Source of the DNA: AC-32 sp963736055
Lineage (GTDB): Bacteria; Actinomycetota; Thermoleophilia; Gaiellales; Gaiellaceae
DNA length: 64,000 bases
NCBI GenBank assembly: GCA_963736055.1
Contig: CAVTNM010000008.1
Coordinates: 1,054,001 to 1,118,000, forward strand
Reading direction: 5' to 3'
Position numbers and translations under genes: made by a program. Positions within the stretch are counted from its first letter, which is position 1. Each line of letters begins with the position of its first letter. The notes below the pieces were generated by a model, which was not told the origin of the DNA, made no database searches, and worked only from the letters and a program-made list of their open reading frames with translations. Positions 51,429 to 59,879 of the stretch are shown here, one piece after another.

Positions 51429-52064
51429 ATGGCTTTGGCCGGGGCAGCCGAGTCAGCGCTCGTAGACGCGCTCCGTGCCGGAGATGAGGAGGCGTTCACC
51501 CAGCTCGTCCGCGAATACCAGCCTTCCCTCGTGCGCGTGGCACGGATCTACGTCCCTACGCAGGCGGCCGCCGAGGAGGTCGCCCAGGAGACCTGGCTCG
51601 GCGTGCTCAATGGACTCGATCGCTTCGAAGGCCGCTCCTCGCTGCGCACCTGGATCTTCCGGATCCTGACGAACATCGCGAAGACCCGAGGCCAGCGCGA
51701 CGGCCGCACGCTTCCGTTCTCGGCTTTGCAGGATCCCGGGCGTGTCCCCGAGGCGGCAGTCGACGCCGACCGCTTCCTCGACCCCGAGCACCCGCGCTGG
51801 CCGGGCCACTGGGCGGCGCGGCCCGAGCCCTGGCCCGAGGACGCGCTCCTCTCTGCAGAGACACAGGCGGTGATCGCGGGGGCGATCGAGGCGCTTCCGG
51901 CGACCCAGCGGGCGGTGATCTCGCTGCGCGATCTCGAGGGTTGGAGCAGCGAAGAGGTGCGTAACGCTCTCGAGCTCAGCGAGACCAATCAACGCGTACT
52001 GCTCCATCGCGCCCGCTCGAAGGTGCGGCGAGCGCTCGAGACCTACTTCGGTGAGAACGAATGA
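51429..52064 (+). CDS. ECF-type RNA polymerase sigma factor
   Basis: This 211-residue protein has sigma region 2 (DEEAFTQLVREYQPSLVRVARIYV, AEEVAQETWLGVLNGLDRFEGRSSLRTWIFRILTNIAKTR) and region 4 (IEALPATQRAVISLRDLEGWSSEEVRNALELSETNQRVLLHRARSKVRRALE), separated by a long linker with DPEHPRWPGHW. ATG 51429 has TACAGT 6 nt upstream. It overlaps its putative anti-sigma gene by 4 bp. Confidence 0.93.
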   Translation: MALAGAAESALVDALRAGDEEAFTQLVREYQPSLVRVARIYVPTQAAAEEVAQETWLGVLNGLDRFEGRSSLRTWIFRILTNIAKTRGQRDGRTLPFSALQDPGRVPEAAVDADRFLDPEHPRWPGHWAARPEPWPEDALLSAETQAVIAGAIEALPATQRAVISLRDLEGWSSEEVRNALELSETNQRVLLHRARSKVRRALETYFGENE

Positions 52065-52312
52065 CCCGACCGACCGAAATGCTGAGTTGCCAGGAGCTCG
52101 TGGAGCTCGTGACCGACTACCTCGAGGGAGCGCTTCCGTCGGACGAACATTCGCGCTTCGAGGAGCACATCGGAACCTGTGACGGATGCAGCCTCTACCT
52201 CGAGCAGATGCGCATGACGATCCGCCTGGTCGGAAGCCTTCCCGTCGAGGCTCTGCCGGCCGGCGCGCAGGCCGAGCTGCTCGACGCCTTTCGCGGCTGG
52301 CACTCCGCCTGA
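52061..52312 (+). CDS. Zinc-finger anti-sigma factor
   Basis: The 83-residue protein has SCQELVELVTDYLEGALP and HSRFEEHIGTCDGCSLYLEQM, the HxxxCxxC zinc-binding anti-sigma domain. It lacks a membrane segment, so it is a soluble cytoplasmic anti-sigma factor. Overlap with the preceding ECF gene makes the partner clear. Confidence 0.9.
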   Translation: MTRPTEMLSCQELVELVTDYLEGALPSDEHSRFEEHIGTCDGCSLYLEQMRMTIRLVGSLPVEALPAGAQAELLDAFRGWHSA

Positions 52313-52337
52313 GCCGCGCGCGGGTACGTTACGCGGC

Positions 52338-53438
52338 TTGATCGAGCAGCATTTCGGAGAGAGCGCCCCGTGGTCGCTCGGCGTCGAGGAGGAGGTGATG
52401 ATCCTCGACGCGGAGACGTACGCGCTCTCGCCCGGGGTCGAGCACCTCGTCGGATGGACCGAGAGCCGCTCGCTGCCGGGTGTCCTCAAGATGGAGCTCC
52501 TCGCCTCGATGGTCGAGCTCGCTACCGGTGTCTGCGGGTCTCCGCAGGAGGCGCTCGCAGCCCTGGGAGAGCTCCGGCAGGCGGCAGTGGAAGCCGCGGC
52601 CGCGAACGGCCTCCGCGTTGCAGCCGCCGGCACTCACCCCTTCAGCGTTCCGGAGCAGCAGCACGTCGCGCCCGACCCCCGCTACCAGGAGTTCGTCAAG
52701 TACGCCGGAATCTCCGCCCGCCGGCAGGCGGTCTGCGGACTTCACGTCCACGTGGGGATGCCCGGTCCCGAGGAGTGCATGCGGGCGCTCGAGGGAGTCC
52801 TGCCGTGGCTGCCGCTCATGCTCGCGCTCTCCGCGAACTCGCCCTACCTCGCCGGTGAGGAGACCGGCCTCGCCTCGGCGCGGGCCGAGCTGCTCTCGCT
52901 GCTGCCGCGGGCTGCCGCACCGCCGGTCTTCCCTTCGTATGCGAACTGGGAGGCGTTCGTCGAGCGCTACGTGCGGATCGACCTTGCGGACGGCTACACG
53001 AGGTTCTGGTGGGATGCTCGGCCGCACCCGAAGTTCGGGACGCTCGAGGTCCGCAGCCCCGACCAGCCGACCGCCCTCACCCTCACCGCGGCGTTCGCCA
53101 CCCTGCTTCAGGCGCTCTGCAAGACGGCTGTCGAAGGACCGCCCCCTGCGCCGGCCGACCGCGGCGACTACGCGCAGAACCGGTGGGCGGCGCTGCGCTT
53201 CGGCCCGCGCGCGCAGCTCGTCCACCCCAAAGGGGATCGGCTCGTCTCGGTGCAGGAGCTGACGGCCGAGCTGCTCGAGCTGGTCGAGCCCGCGTTGCGC
53301 GAGCTCGGGACCGAGGAGCTGCTGTCTCCGCTCAGCCCCTCGCGCTGCGAGGGCGACCGGCAGCTCGAGGTCGGGCGCGAGCATGGCCTGAAGGCGGTGG
53401 CCGCGGATGTGTCCGAGCGGACGCTACGATCGGCCTAG
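52338..53438 (+). CDS. Carboxylate-amine ligase, glutamate-cysteine ligase type 2 (YbdK-like)
   Basis: The 366-residue protein has GCS2 motifs: SLGVEEEVMILDAETYALSP, PGVLKMELLASMVELATGV, AGTHPFSV, VCGLHVHVGMP, LPLMLALSANSPYLAG and LEVRSPDQPTALTLTAAF. The family makes gamma-glutamyl-type amides with ATP; many actinobacterial members have unknown acceptors. The TTG start at 52338 is supported by TACGTT 7 nt upstream. It may be cotranscribed with the following HMA gene. Confidence 0.92.
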   Translation: MIEQHFGESAPWSLGVEEEVMILDAETYALSPGVEHLVGWTESRSLPGVLKMELLASMVELATGVCGSPQEALAALGELRQAAVEAAAANGLRVAAAGTHPFSVPEQQHVAPDPRYQEFVKYAGISARRQAVCGLHVHVGMPGPEECMRALEGVLPWLPLMLALSANSPYLAGEETGLASARAELLSLLPRAAAPPVFPSYANWEAFVERYVRIDLADGYTRFWWDARPHPKFGTLEVRSPDQPTALTLTAAFATLLQALCKTAVEGPPPAPADRGDYAQNRWAALRFGPRAQLVHPKGDRLVSVQELTAELLELVEPALRELGTEELLSPLSPSRCEGDRQLEVGREHGLKAVAADVSERTLRSA

Positions 53439-53657
53439 ATGGCGACCCGGTCGGAGACGATCCAGATCAGCGGGATCCGCTGCGAGCGTTGCGTAGGCCG
53501 CCTCGCCGGGGCGCTGCGCGGCCACGAGGGCCTCGAGTTCGCGAACGCGAACCTGATGGGCCAGGTTCAGCTCGAGTGGGACGACGAGCGAACCGACCGC
53601 GACGCGATCCTCGCGGCGATGGCCAAGGCCGGGTTCCGGCCCTTCGAGCCCGTCTAG
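53439..53657 (+). CDS. Heavy-metal-associated domain protein (HMA-like)
   Basis: The 72-residue protein has a ferredoxin-like beta-alpha-beta pattern with GIRCERCVGRLAGALRGHEG (CxxC metal site) and ends AILAAMAKAGFRP. Metallochaperones and P-type ATPase HMA domains share this fold; the charged ER between cysteines is unusual for copper chaperones. ATG directly follows the GCS2 stop, and TACGAT lies 8 nt upstream. It overlaps the convergent gene by 4 bp. Confidence 0.85.
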   Translation: MATRSETIQISGIRCERCVGRLAGALRGHEGLEFANANLMGQVQLEWDDERTDRDAILAAMAKAGFRPFEPV

Positions 53658-54088
53658 GGCCCCTCGTGTGAGTCGCTCGGGATGATCTGACGGCCGCGCG
53701 GGCCGGACGACTCCTCGTGCCTCAGCATCCTCGCGCGGCGCTCGGCCGAGGGTTCGCGGCCCAGCCGCAACTCTTCGGCCTCCTCGGTCGAATCGGGGTC
53801 GTCGGGGTCGACGTCGCTCGGCTCCTCGACAAGGCCATAGTGGATGGCGATCGCCCGGCGGTCGAACTCGCCGTCCTGGATCTCCGGCGCCGCCTCGACG
53901 AGCTCCCTGGCCACGGACAGGTGCACGACGTGCTCCGCCTCGTCGGCATGGGCGAACGCCGTCGGGATGGCGTAGCGGTGCTCCTTGAGCAGGTGCTTGT
54001 GCTCGACGATCAGGAAATCCTGGTCGGCGTCGGTGACCTGACCGAGCGGCTCGTCGTCGTCGTTGGCGAAGACTTCATACCCCTTCAT
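53654..54088 (-). CDS. PRC-barrel-like small protein
   Basis: This 144-residue protein opens YEVFANDDDEPLGQVTDADQDFLIVE, resembling a PRC-barrel-type beta domain, followed by HRYAIPTAFAHADEAEHVVHLSV and a highly acidic C-terminal tail. ATG at 54088 has aggagaaag upstream. It is divergent from the sigR-like gene; shared control is possible. The function is unknown. Confidence 0.65.
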   Translation of the reverse strand: MKGYEVFANDDDEPLGQVTDADQDFLIVEHKHLLKEHRYAIPTAFAHADEAEHVVHLSVARELVEAAPEIQDGEFDRRAIAIHYGLVEEPSDVDPDDPDSTEEAEELRLGREPSAERRARMLRHEESSGPRGRQIIPSDSHEGP

Positions 54089-54123
54089 GGCTTTCTCCTC
54101 TCTCCGTGTCGCTCCAAGTAAAC

Positions 54124-54150
54124 GGGAATGGAGAGCCGCTTGCCCACGTT
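54124..54150 (+). promoter_or_regulatory. SigR-type promoter, GGGAAT-N18-GTT
   Basis: GGGAAT at 54124-54129 and GTT at 54148-54150 are separated by exactly 18 bp, matching the GGAAT-N18-GTT consensus of Streptomyces SigR and mycobacterial SigH. It lies 36 bp before the sigR-like start, which implies positive autoregulation. Confidence 0.65.
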
Positions 54151-54185
54151 CCAGGTCAAAACCGGCAATTGCTAGGGTGGCCGCG

Positions 54186-54773
54186 ATGAGCGAGACCACT
54201 CCAGAAGCGGACCCAAGGAGGCTGGCGGAAGAGGCCCGCGACCGAGTCCGCTTCGAGGAGGAGGCACTCGAGTTGGCCGACCAGGTCTACCGGGTCGCAA
54301 GGAGACTCGTGTCCACCCGGGAAGAGGCGGAAGACTTGATGCAAGAGACCTATTCGCGCGCATTCAGGGCCTGGCGCTCGTATACGCCGGGCACGAACCT
54401 CCGCGCGTGGCTTCTCCGGATCTTGACGAACCTGAACATCGACCGGGGCCGCCGGCAGCAGCGCTCGCCCGACATGCAGCCGCTCGAGGAGGGCGACTAC
54501 TTCCTCTACAACAGGCTCGAGGAAGCCGGTCGCGAGTCGAACGTCGAGCAGGAGCGCGTGGACGAGCGCCTCTCGCAGGACGACGTCGTCACGGCGCTGT
54601 CGGAGGTGCCCCACGACTTCCGCGACGTGATCCTGCTGGTCGACATCGGCGACTTCAGCTACGCCGACGCGGCCCAGATCCTGGAAATCCCGATCGGCAC
54701 TGTCATGTCGCGGCTACACCGCGGCCGGCGCATACTGAAGAGCCAGCTCGCGGAGCAGGCGGTAACCGCCTGA
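54186..54773 (+). CDS. sigR: SigR/SigH-like ECF sigma factor
   Basis: The 195-residue protein has region 2 (FEEEALELADQVYRVARRLVSTREEAEDLMQETYSRAFRAWRSYTPGTNLRAWLLRILTN) and region 4 (LSEVPHDFRDVILLVDIGDFSYADAAQILEIPIGTVMSRLHRGRRIL). Both closely follow thiol-oxidative-stress sigma factors SigR (Streptomyces) and SigH (Mycobacterium). ATG 54186 has TAGGGT 7 nt upstream and a SigR-type promoter. The stop overlaps the RsrA-like start (TGATG). Confidence 0.94.
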   Translation: MSETTPEADPRRLAEEARDRVRFEEEALELADQVYRVARRLVSTREEAEDLMQETYSRAFRAWRSYTPGTNLRAWLLRILTNLNIDRGRRQQRSPDMQPLEEGDYFLYNRLEEAGRESNVEQERVDERLSQDDVVTALSEVPHDFRDVILLVDIGDFSYADAAQILEIPIGTVMSRLHRGRRILKSQLAEQAVTA

Positions 54774-55018
54774 TGGCGACCGGGTTCGACGTCGATCCGT
54801 GCGACAAGTGCGAGGAGATGCTCCAGCCCTACCTCGACCGCGACCTGACCGACGCCGAACGCGCAGAAGCTGAGGTCCACCTCGACGGGTGCAGCTACTG
54901 CAGGAAGCGCTACCGCTTCGAGGCGGAGCTGAGGCGGTTCGTGCGCCAGGCGGTGTCCGAGGAGATGCCACCGGACCTGAAGCGCAAGCTCGCCGACCTG
55001 CGCACGCCCCTGTACTGA
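54773..55018 (+). CDS. rsrA: RsrA-like redox-sensing zinc anti-sigma factor
   Basis: This 81-residue protein has DPCDKCEEMLQPYLDRDL and HLDGCSYCRKRYRFEAELRRFV. The H-x3-C-x2-C plus upstream Cys arrangement matches RsrA/RshA, in which zinc-bound cysteines form a disulfide under thiol stress and release SigR. Overlap with sigR and length fit the family. Its 3' end is overlapped by the antisense tail of the M23 peptidase gene. Confidence 0.92.
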   Translation: MATGFDVDPCDKCEEMLQPYLDRDLTDAERAEAEVHLDGCSYCRKRYRFEAELRRFVRQAVSEEMPPDLKRKLADLRTPLY

Positions 55019-55453
55019 CGGAAGCGCAGCGGGTTCACGGCCCGGCCCCGCAGCCGGAGCTCGAAGTGCAGGTGGGTACCCGAGCACGATCCGGTGCAGC
55101 CGGCGGTCCCGACCCGCTGCCCGGCGTGTACCGAGTCGCCGACGCGCACCCGCCAGCCGGCCAGGTGCGCGTAGAGCGCGGTGAAGCCTCGGCCGAGCGC
55201 GATCTCGACTACGTTCCCGTAGCCCTCGTATCCACGCTGCTCGCCGACGGCGACCACGCGACCGGGCTCGGCGGCCCGCACCGCGAGCGAGCGGAGGATG
55301 CCGATGTCGATGCCCGGATGCCAACGGCCCGCGTCGTCGCCGAAGGGTGACGTGACCGTCCCGGTCGCCGGCCACGCTGGACCACGCAGGGCCGGCCGGT
55401 TGGGCAGGCAACGGCCTATGGGCGAGCGCGAATGCGACGAGGAGAGCCAGCAC
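54910..55453 (-). CDS. M23 family peptidase (LytM domain), one frameshift
   Basis: The N-terminus (LALLVAFALAHRPLPAQPAG) is a signal sequence. After a frame change near 55375 the product continues WPATGTVTSPFGDDAGRWHPGIDIG, then RAAEPGRVVAVGEQRGYEGYGNVVEI, FTALYAHLAGWRV and CSGTHLHFELRLRGRAVNPL. HxxxD and HxH are M23 zinc ligands. It cleaves peptidoglycan cross-bridges or acts as an envelope regulator. The C-terminal 36 residues extend antisense into rsrA, so a missed stop is possible. Confidence 0.82.
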
Positions 55454-55468
55454 GAGGAGGCGGAACTA

Positions 55469-56158
55469 CTAGCAGGTCGCGTGGGCCGGGCCCACGATCA
55501 CGACGAGACGATGCGGGTCTCGTCCGCCGGGGAGCGGGCTTGTCCTCCCGCAGCCGATCTGCGTGGCGAGCCGCTGGGCCAGCGCCGCGCCGCCCGGCTC
55601 GAAGTAGACGGACGTGTCCTTGTAGTCGAAGCGGTTGGCCTTCGTGACGTGCTCGATCTTGTAGCCGAAGGAGCCGATTCGGCTGGCCACTCGACGCGTG
55701 TAGTTGATGTCGCCGCCACCGTTCAGGACATCGACGGCCACAATCCAGGGCGGTGCCAGCTGGGCCGCCTGGCGCTCGGTCGCCGAGGTGCCTCCACCTC
55801 GGCCGAACGCGAGCACGAGCGCGAGCGAGACCGCCGCCACGAGCGCCCCAGCGGCGCCGGCGGCTGCCCAGCGGCCGAGCCTCCTCGGGGGCGGCGGCTC
55901 GACCGGCATCCCGGAGAGCTTGCGGGCCTCCCGGTGGTCGACGCCGAGTGCGGTCGCGTAGCGGAGCAGCGCCATGACTGCCGCCTCGTAGCCGGGGAAG
56001 CGGTAGAGCCGCCCCTCCTCGAGCCACTCCACCTGCTCGGGCCAGAGCGCGGCCCGCTTCGCCGCCTGCTCGACGGTCAGCTTGCGCTGTAGGCGCAGCG
56101 ACGTCAGCGCCGGGCTCTTCTCGGCAGGGGCGGCTTCTAGCGGTCTGGCGAGCTCCAT
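55469..56158 (-). CDS. Membrane protein with HTH N-terminus and LytR C-terminal domain
   Basis: The 229-residue protein has a cytoplasmic helix-turn-helix region (SLRLQRKLTVEQAAKRAALW, EQVEWLEEGRLYRFPGYEAA), a membrane helix (AAAGAAGALVAAVSLALVLAF, about 98-118) and a LytR_C domain (VDVLNGGGDINYTRRVASRIG, VYFEPGGAALAQRLATQIGCG). The layout resembles RodZ-like envelope proteins, so a cell-shape or wall role is likely. It overlaps the MocA gene by 22 bp. Confidence 0.85.
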   Translation of the reverse strand: MELARPLEAAPAEKSPALTSLRLQRKLTVEQAAKRAALWPEQVEWLEEGRLYRFPGYEAAVMALLRYATALGVDHREARKLSGMPVEPPPPRRLGRWAAAGAAGALVAAVSLALVLAFGRGGGTSATERQAAQLAPPWIVAVDVLNGGGDINYTRRVASRIGSFGYKIEHVTKANRFDYKDTSVYFEPGGAALAQRLATQIGCGRTSPLPGGRDPHRLVVIVGPAHATC

Positions 56159-56679
56159 GGCTTCAATCTCTCGGGCATCTCATCGGCGAAGTCGACGTCT
56201 CCTGGAGGGTCTAGATCGTCGCAGGGAACGAGGACGGCGTCGAGGGTCTTCGCGCCCTCGTCTGGAATCTCCTCCCAGGTGAGGCGCGCGAGGAGCACCG
56301 GGTGGAGGCGGACACCGCCGTAGGTCGCGGCAACGACCGGTGCGTCGGTGTTTCGCCAGGTCTCGATCACGCGGTCGATCGCCTCCGGGGCGAGGTCGGG
56401 GCCGTCCGTGAGAACGACCACCGCGGCCACGGCTTCGGGCGGCAGGGCTTGGAGCCCGCAGCGCAAGGACGCGCCCGGCCCCCGTTTCCAGTTGGGACAG
56501 TGGACAGTTCGGGCGCTCGTCTCGAGCTCGTGTGCGCCGAGCACGACCAGGACGTCGTCGGCCGAGCTACGGCGGACCCGCTCGAGCACCGGCTCGAGCA
56601 TCAGCCGCTGCTTGGGCGAGCCGAACCGTTTCGCCGCCCCCGCCGCGAGCACGATCACCCAGACGCTGCCCCTCGACAC
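56137..56679 (-). CDS. MocA/MobA-like nucleotidyltransferase
   Basis: The protein starts SRGSVWVIVLAAGAAKRFGSPKQRL, the LAAGxGxRxGxPK signature of NTP-transferases, then VLVVLGAHELETS and AAVVVLTDGPDLAPEAID with the DxPxL-type motif reduced to DGPDL. It resembles molybdenum-cofactor cytidylyl/guanylyltransferases (MocA/MobA), which finish the cofactor for molybdenum hydroxylases such as the one encoded just upstream. The exact GTG start (56679 or 56685) is uncertain. Confidence 0.8.
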   Translation of the reverse strand: MSRGSVWVIVLAAGAAKRFGSPKQRLMLEPVLERVRRSSADDVLVVLGAHELETSARTVHCPNWKRGPGASLRCGLQALPPEAVAAVVVLTDGPDLAPEAIDRVIETWRNTDAPVVAATYGGVRLHPVLLARLTWEEIPDEGAKTLDAVLVPCDDLDPPGDVDFADEMPERLKPWSSPDR

Positions 56680-56745
56680 CCTCACAGAAGTCTGACGAAC
56701 ACTCCACAAATCCGGCAGGTGCAGGTAATTTAGGCGGTCCTAACA

Positions 56746-56756
56746 GGGTCTGACCC
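56746..56756. repeat. Palindrome gggtctgaccc
   Basis: An 11-nt odd-centred palindrome followed by cgggtcagg, forming partly overlapping copies of GGGTC/GACCC. It shares the GTCTGAC core with the 6231 palindrome and lies in the gap between the MocA-like and FAD-subunit genes. Confidence 0.4.
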
Positions 56757-56797
56757 CGGGTCAGGTCCCTTCGGGGCTCGTCTCCGGTTGACGGGCG

Positions 56798-57637
56798 TCA
56801 GGCTCCGATGGCTTCGAGGGCTCGCCGGATCAGCGGGCGGGCGAGGTCGACCTTGAATGCCGTGCCCGGGAGGGGCGTGGCGCGGTCCAGGTCGTCCGGC
56901 GAATCCAGCAGCCAAGGGATCGGGGCCACGCCGGCGAGCGCCAGCCGGACGCCGCCGGACGAGCGCGCCGCCCCCACCCCGACGAGGGCGAACGTGAACC
57001 GCGCCCGGTCCATCGACTTCAGGTACGTGCTCGCCTCCGGGCGGGGCACGTCCAGCTCGAGGATCAGCTCGCCGGGCTCGAGCGCGGTCAGCCGGCGATC
57101 GTCCTCGGTGGGAAGGCGGTAGAGCTCCTCGAGCGGCAGCTCGCGGCGGTCGGTCCGCAACGTCGTGCCGAGCGCAAGGAGCGCCGCCGCCGGGTCGGAC
57201 GGATGGGCGGAGGCGCAGTGCTGGTTGCCGAAGATCGCGTGCTCGCGGTGCTCTCCCTGGCGGGCATGGCAGCGGTCGCCGCCGTGCAGGAAGCAGGGGT
57301 ACTGCAGACGCCAGTACCAGCAGCGCGTCGCCTGGAGGAGGTTGCCGCCGATCGTCCCCATCGAGCGCAGCTGCGGCGAAGCAGCCAGGGAGCACGCCTC
57401 CCGGAGCGCCTGAGGGATGTCCGCGTCGGCCTCGAGCTCGGCGAGCGTCGTGCCCGCGCCGATCGTCGTCCCGTCCACGCCGCGTGGCACCACCCCCGAC
57501 AGGTCGACCAGGGTCTCGGCCTCCACGATCCGGTCGCGCAGGAGCGGGACGAGGTCGGTGCCACCCGCGAGCGCGACCGAGCCGTTCCCGAGCTCGGCGG
57601 CCGCGGCCTCGACCGAATCAGGCCGGAGCAGCTGCAA
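56798..57637 (-). CDS. Molybdenum hydroxylase FAD-binding subunit
   Basis: The 279-residue protein has the FAD-binding motifs VALAGGTDLVPLLRD and MGTIGGNLLQATR of the CoxM/XdhB family. Between them and the C-terminal domain lies a cysteine-bearing insert: Cys in RCWYWRLQYPC, CFLHGGDRC and a fourth in FGNQHCASAHPSD. 4-Hydroxybenzoyl-CoA reductase beta subunits bind an extra [4Fe-4S] cluster with four cysteines in the equivalent place. It overlaps the large-subunit gene by 20 bp. Confidence 0.92.
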   Translation of the reverse strand: MQLLRPDSVEAAAAELGNGSVALAGGTDLVPLLRDRIVEAETLVDLSGVVPRGVDGTTIGAGTTLAELEADADIPQALREACSLAASPQLRSMGTIGGNLLQATRCWYWRLQYPCFLHGGDRCHARQGEHREHAIFGNQHCASAHPSDPAAALLALGTTLRTDRRELPLEELYRLPTEDDRRLTALEPGELILELDVPRPEASTYLKSMDRARFTFALVGVGAARSSGGVRLALAGVAPIPWLLDSPDDLDRATPLPGTAFKVDLARPLIRRALEAIGA

Positions 57638-59879
57638 GCTTCTTCTCGCGCTCCCGCGCCTCGGCCAGCGCGCGCAGCATCTCCTCCCGGCTGACCGGCA
57701 GCGAGCGCACGTCTGCCCCGGTCGCGTCCCTGATCGCGTTCACGATCGCAGCGGCAGTCGGGACGATCGGCGGCTCGCCGAGGCCCTTCGAGCCGAGGTT
57801 CGTGAGGTGCTCGTCCGGAATGTCGAGCAGCTCGACCACCATCTCCGGCACGTCGGCGATCGTCGGCAGCTTGTAGGCGTCGAGCGTCTGGGTCAGCACG
57901 GTCCCGGTCGCCGGGTCGACGAGCCGCTCCTCCGAGAGCGTGTGGCCGACGCCCTGGATGATCCCGCCCTCGACCTGGCTCTGCGCTCCGAGCGGGTTGA
58001 TCACGCGCCCGATGTCGTGGATGGCAGCGATCCTGTCGACCCGCACCTCGCCGGTCTCGACGTCGACGGAGACGTCGGCGACCTGGATGCCGAACGTGAG
58101 CACGCGCATGCCCGCCGGGTTCGGCCCGCGCGCGCCCTTGCCGAGGATCTGCGCATCCTCGAGCAGCCCGGTCACCTCCTCGAGCGGCCAGGAGCCGCCG
58201 TCGGCGGAGACGACGTTTCCGCCCTCGAGGGAGAGCACGCGCTCCTCGAGGTGGTAGCGCTGCGCCGCGATCTCGAGGATCTGCCGCGCGGCGTCGGCCG
58301 CGGCCGCGCGGACCGCGGGGCCCATCGAGGGCGTGGTCGACGAGCCGGCCGAGATCGAGGCGTACGGCCCCCGTGCGGTGTCCCCGAGCTCCACGCGGAC
58401 GCGTTCGAGCGGCAGGCCGAGCTCCTCCGCGGCGATCTGCGCCATCGCGGTCCGCGTGCCCGTGCCGATGTCCTGCATCGCCGTGACCACCGTCGCGCGA
58501 CCGTCCGAGCCGACACGAACCCAGGCGTACGACGGCGGCCCCCCGCCGCCGTACCAGATCTGGCTTGCCAGCCCGGTCCCGCGCTGGACGGGGCCCTTGG
58601 AGCTCGCGCGCACCTCGGCGCGCCGGGCCCAGTGCGGCTCCGCCCGCCGGTAGCACTCGAGCAGGTTCTTCCCCGAGAACGGCCGGCCGTCGGCGAGGTC
58701 GTGGTCGGCGTGGTTTCGCCGCCGCAGCTCGAGCGGGTCGAGCTCGAGCCGCGCCGCGAGCTCGTCGAGCATGCACTCCAGCCCGAACGTCCCTTCGACG
58801 AAGCCGGGCGCCCGGAAGGCCGCGTTGGGCGGCAGGTTGAGCTTCGTCCCGTAGGTGAGCGTGCGCACGTTTTCGCAGGCGTAGAGCATCTCCATCGGTC
58901 CGTAGGTCGGCCCGGAGAAGCCCGTCCACCCGACGGCGTTGACGAACTCGCCCTCGAGGGCGACGAGCGTGCCGTCTGAGCGCGCACCTGCTCGCAAGCG
59001 CTGAATCGTCGAGTTGCGGTTGCCGGCGGCGATGTTCTCTTCCCTGCGGGTCAGCGCGCAGCGCACCGGCGCGCCGGTCTTGCTCGCGAGAGCGACCGCG
59101 ATGTACGTGTAGTCGCCAGGGCCGTTCTTGGCGCCGAAGCCGCCGCCCATGAAGTTGCACACCACGCGCACCCGGTCGGGCGGCAGGCCGAGCTTCTCCG
59201 ACACCGAGTCGCGGATGCCCCAGATGTACTGCGTCGAGATGTGGATCTCGAGCGTGTCGCCCTCCCAGCGGCAGACCGCCTGGTGGGTCTCGAGCGAGTT
59301 GTGCGTGACCGTCTGGGTGCGGTACTCAGCCTCGACGACCACGTCTGCCTCCGCCAGGCCGGCCTCGAGCTCGCCGCGCTCGTAGCGCCGCGGGTCTTCC
59401 AGGAAGGACTCGCGGCGGATCGCCTCCTCGGGGTCGAGCAGCGGCTCGAGCTCCTCCCATTCGACGTCGATCAGGTCGAGCGCGGCGCGCGCGCCTTCGA
59501 GCGTGTCTGCGGCGACCGCCGCAACCGGCGCGCCGTGAAAGCTCGGCTCGAGCGTGAGCACGTGGCAGTCGTCGGGGCCGACGGCACCGAGGACGCCGGG
59601 AGCCGTCAGCGTGCGGCTCAGATCTATTTTCTTCACGCGCGCGCGCGCGTAAGGGCTGCGCAGCACCGCCGCGTGAAGCATTCCCGGCAGGGTGACGTCG
59701 GCCGTGTAGATCGCCTGCCCGCGGGCGCGCTGATGCCCGTCCTGCCTCGGCGCCGGCCGGCCCACCACGCTCCGGGCTCCCTGTGGCCACTGGTCGAGCA
59801 CGTCGTCGCCCTCCACGACCACCCACTGCTCGGTGTAGCGGCCCTCGACCTCCTTCTCGGTCTTGATCAGTCGCGCCAC
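57618..59879 (-). CDS. Molybdenum hydroxylase large (molybdopterin-binding) subunit
   Basis: This 753-residue protein has the xanthine-oxidase-like large-subunit pattern: GQAIYTADVTLPGMLHAAVLR, HNSLETHQAVCRWEG, MGGGFGAKNGPGDYTY (Q-loop region), NAAFRAPGFVEGTFGLECM, GIQVADVSVDVETGEV and GLGEPPIVPTAAAIVNAI with the catalytic Glu. It binds Mo-cofactor and hydroxylates or reduces an aromatic or heterocyclic substrate. The GTG start at 59879 overlaps the Fe-S subunit stop. The N-terminal 50 residues include a conserved polar extension. Confidence 0.94.
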   Translation of the reverse strand: MARLIKTEKEVEGRYTEQWVVVEGDDVLDQWPQGARSVVGRPAPRQDGHQRARGQAIYTADVTLPGMLHAAVLRSPYARARVKKIDLSRTLTAPGVLGAVGPDDCHVLTLEPSFHGAPVAAVAADTLEGARAALDLIDVEWEELEPLLDPEEAIRRESFLEDPRRYERGELEAGLAEADVVVEAEYRTQTVTHNSLETHQAVCRWEGDTLEIHISTQYIWGIRDSVSEKLGLPPDRVRVVCNFMGGGFGAKNGPGDYTYIAVALASKTGAPVRCALTRREENIAAGNRNSTIQRLRAGARSDGTLVALEGEFVNAVGWTGFSGPTYGPMEMLYACENVRTLTYGTKLNLPPNAAFRAPGFVEGTFGLECMLDELAARLELDPLELRRRNHADHDLADGRPFSGKNLLECYRRAEPHWARRAEVRASSKGPVQRGTGLASQIWYGGGGPPSYAWVRVGSDGRATVVTAMQDIGTGTRTAMAQIAAEELGLPLERVRVELGDTARGPYASISAGSSTTPSMGPAVRAAAADAARQILEIAAQRYHLEERVLSLEGGNVVSADGGSWPLEEVTGLLEDAQILGKGARGPNPAGMRVLTFGIQVADVSVDVETGEVRVDRIAAIHDIGRVINPLGAQSQVEGGIIQGVGHTLSEERLVDPATGTVLTQTLDAYKLPTIADVPEMVVELLDIPDEHLTNLGSKGLGEPPIVPTAAAIVNAIRDATGADVRSLPVSREEMLRALAEAREREKKLAAAPA

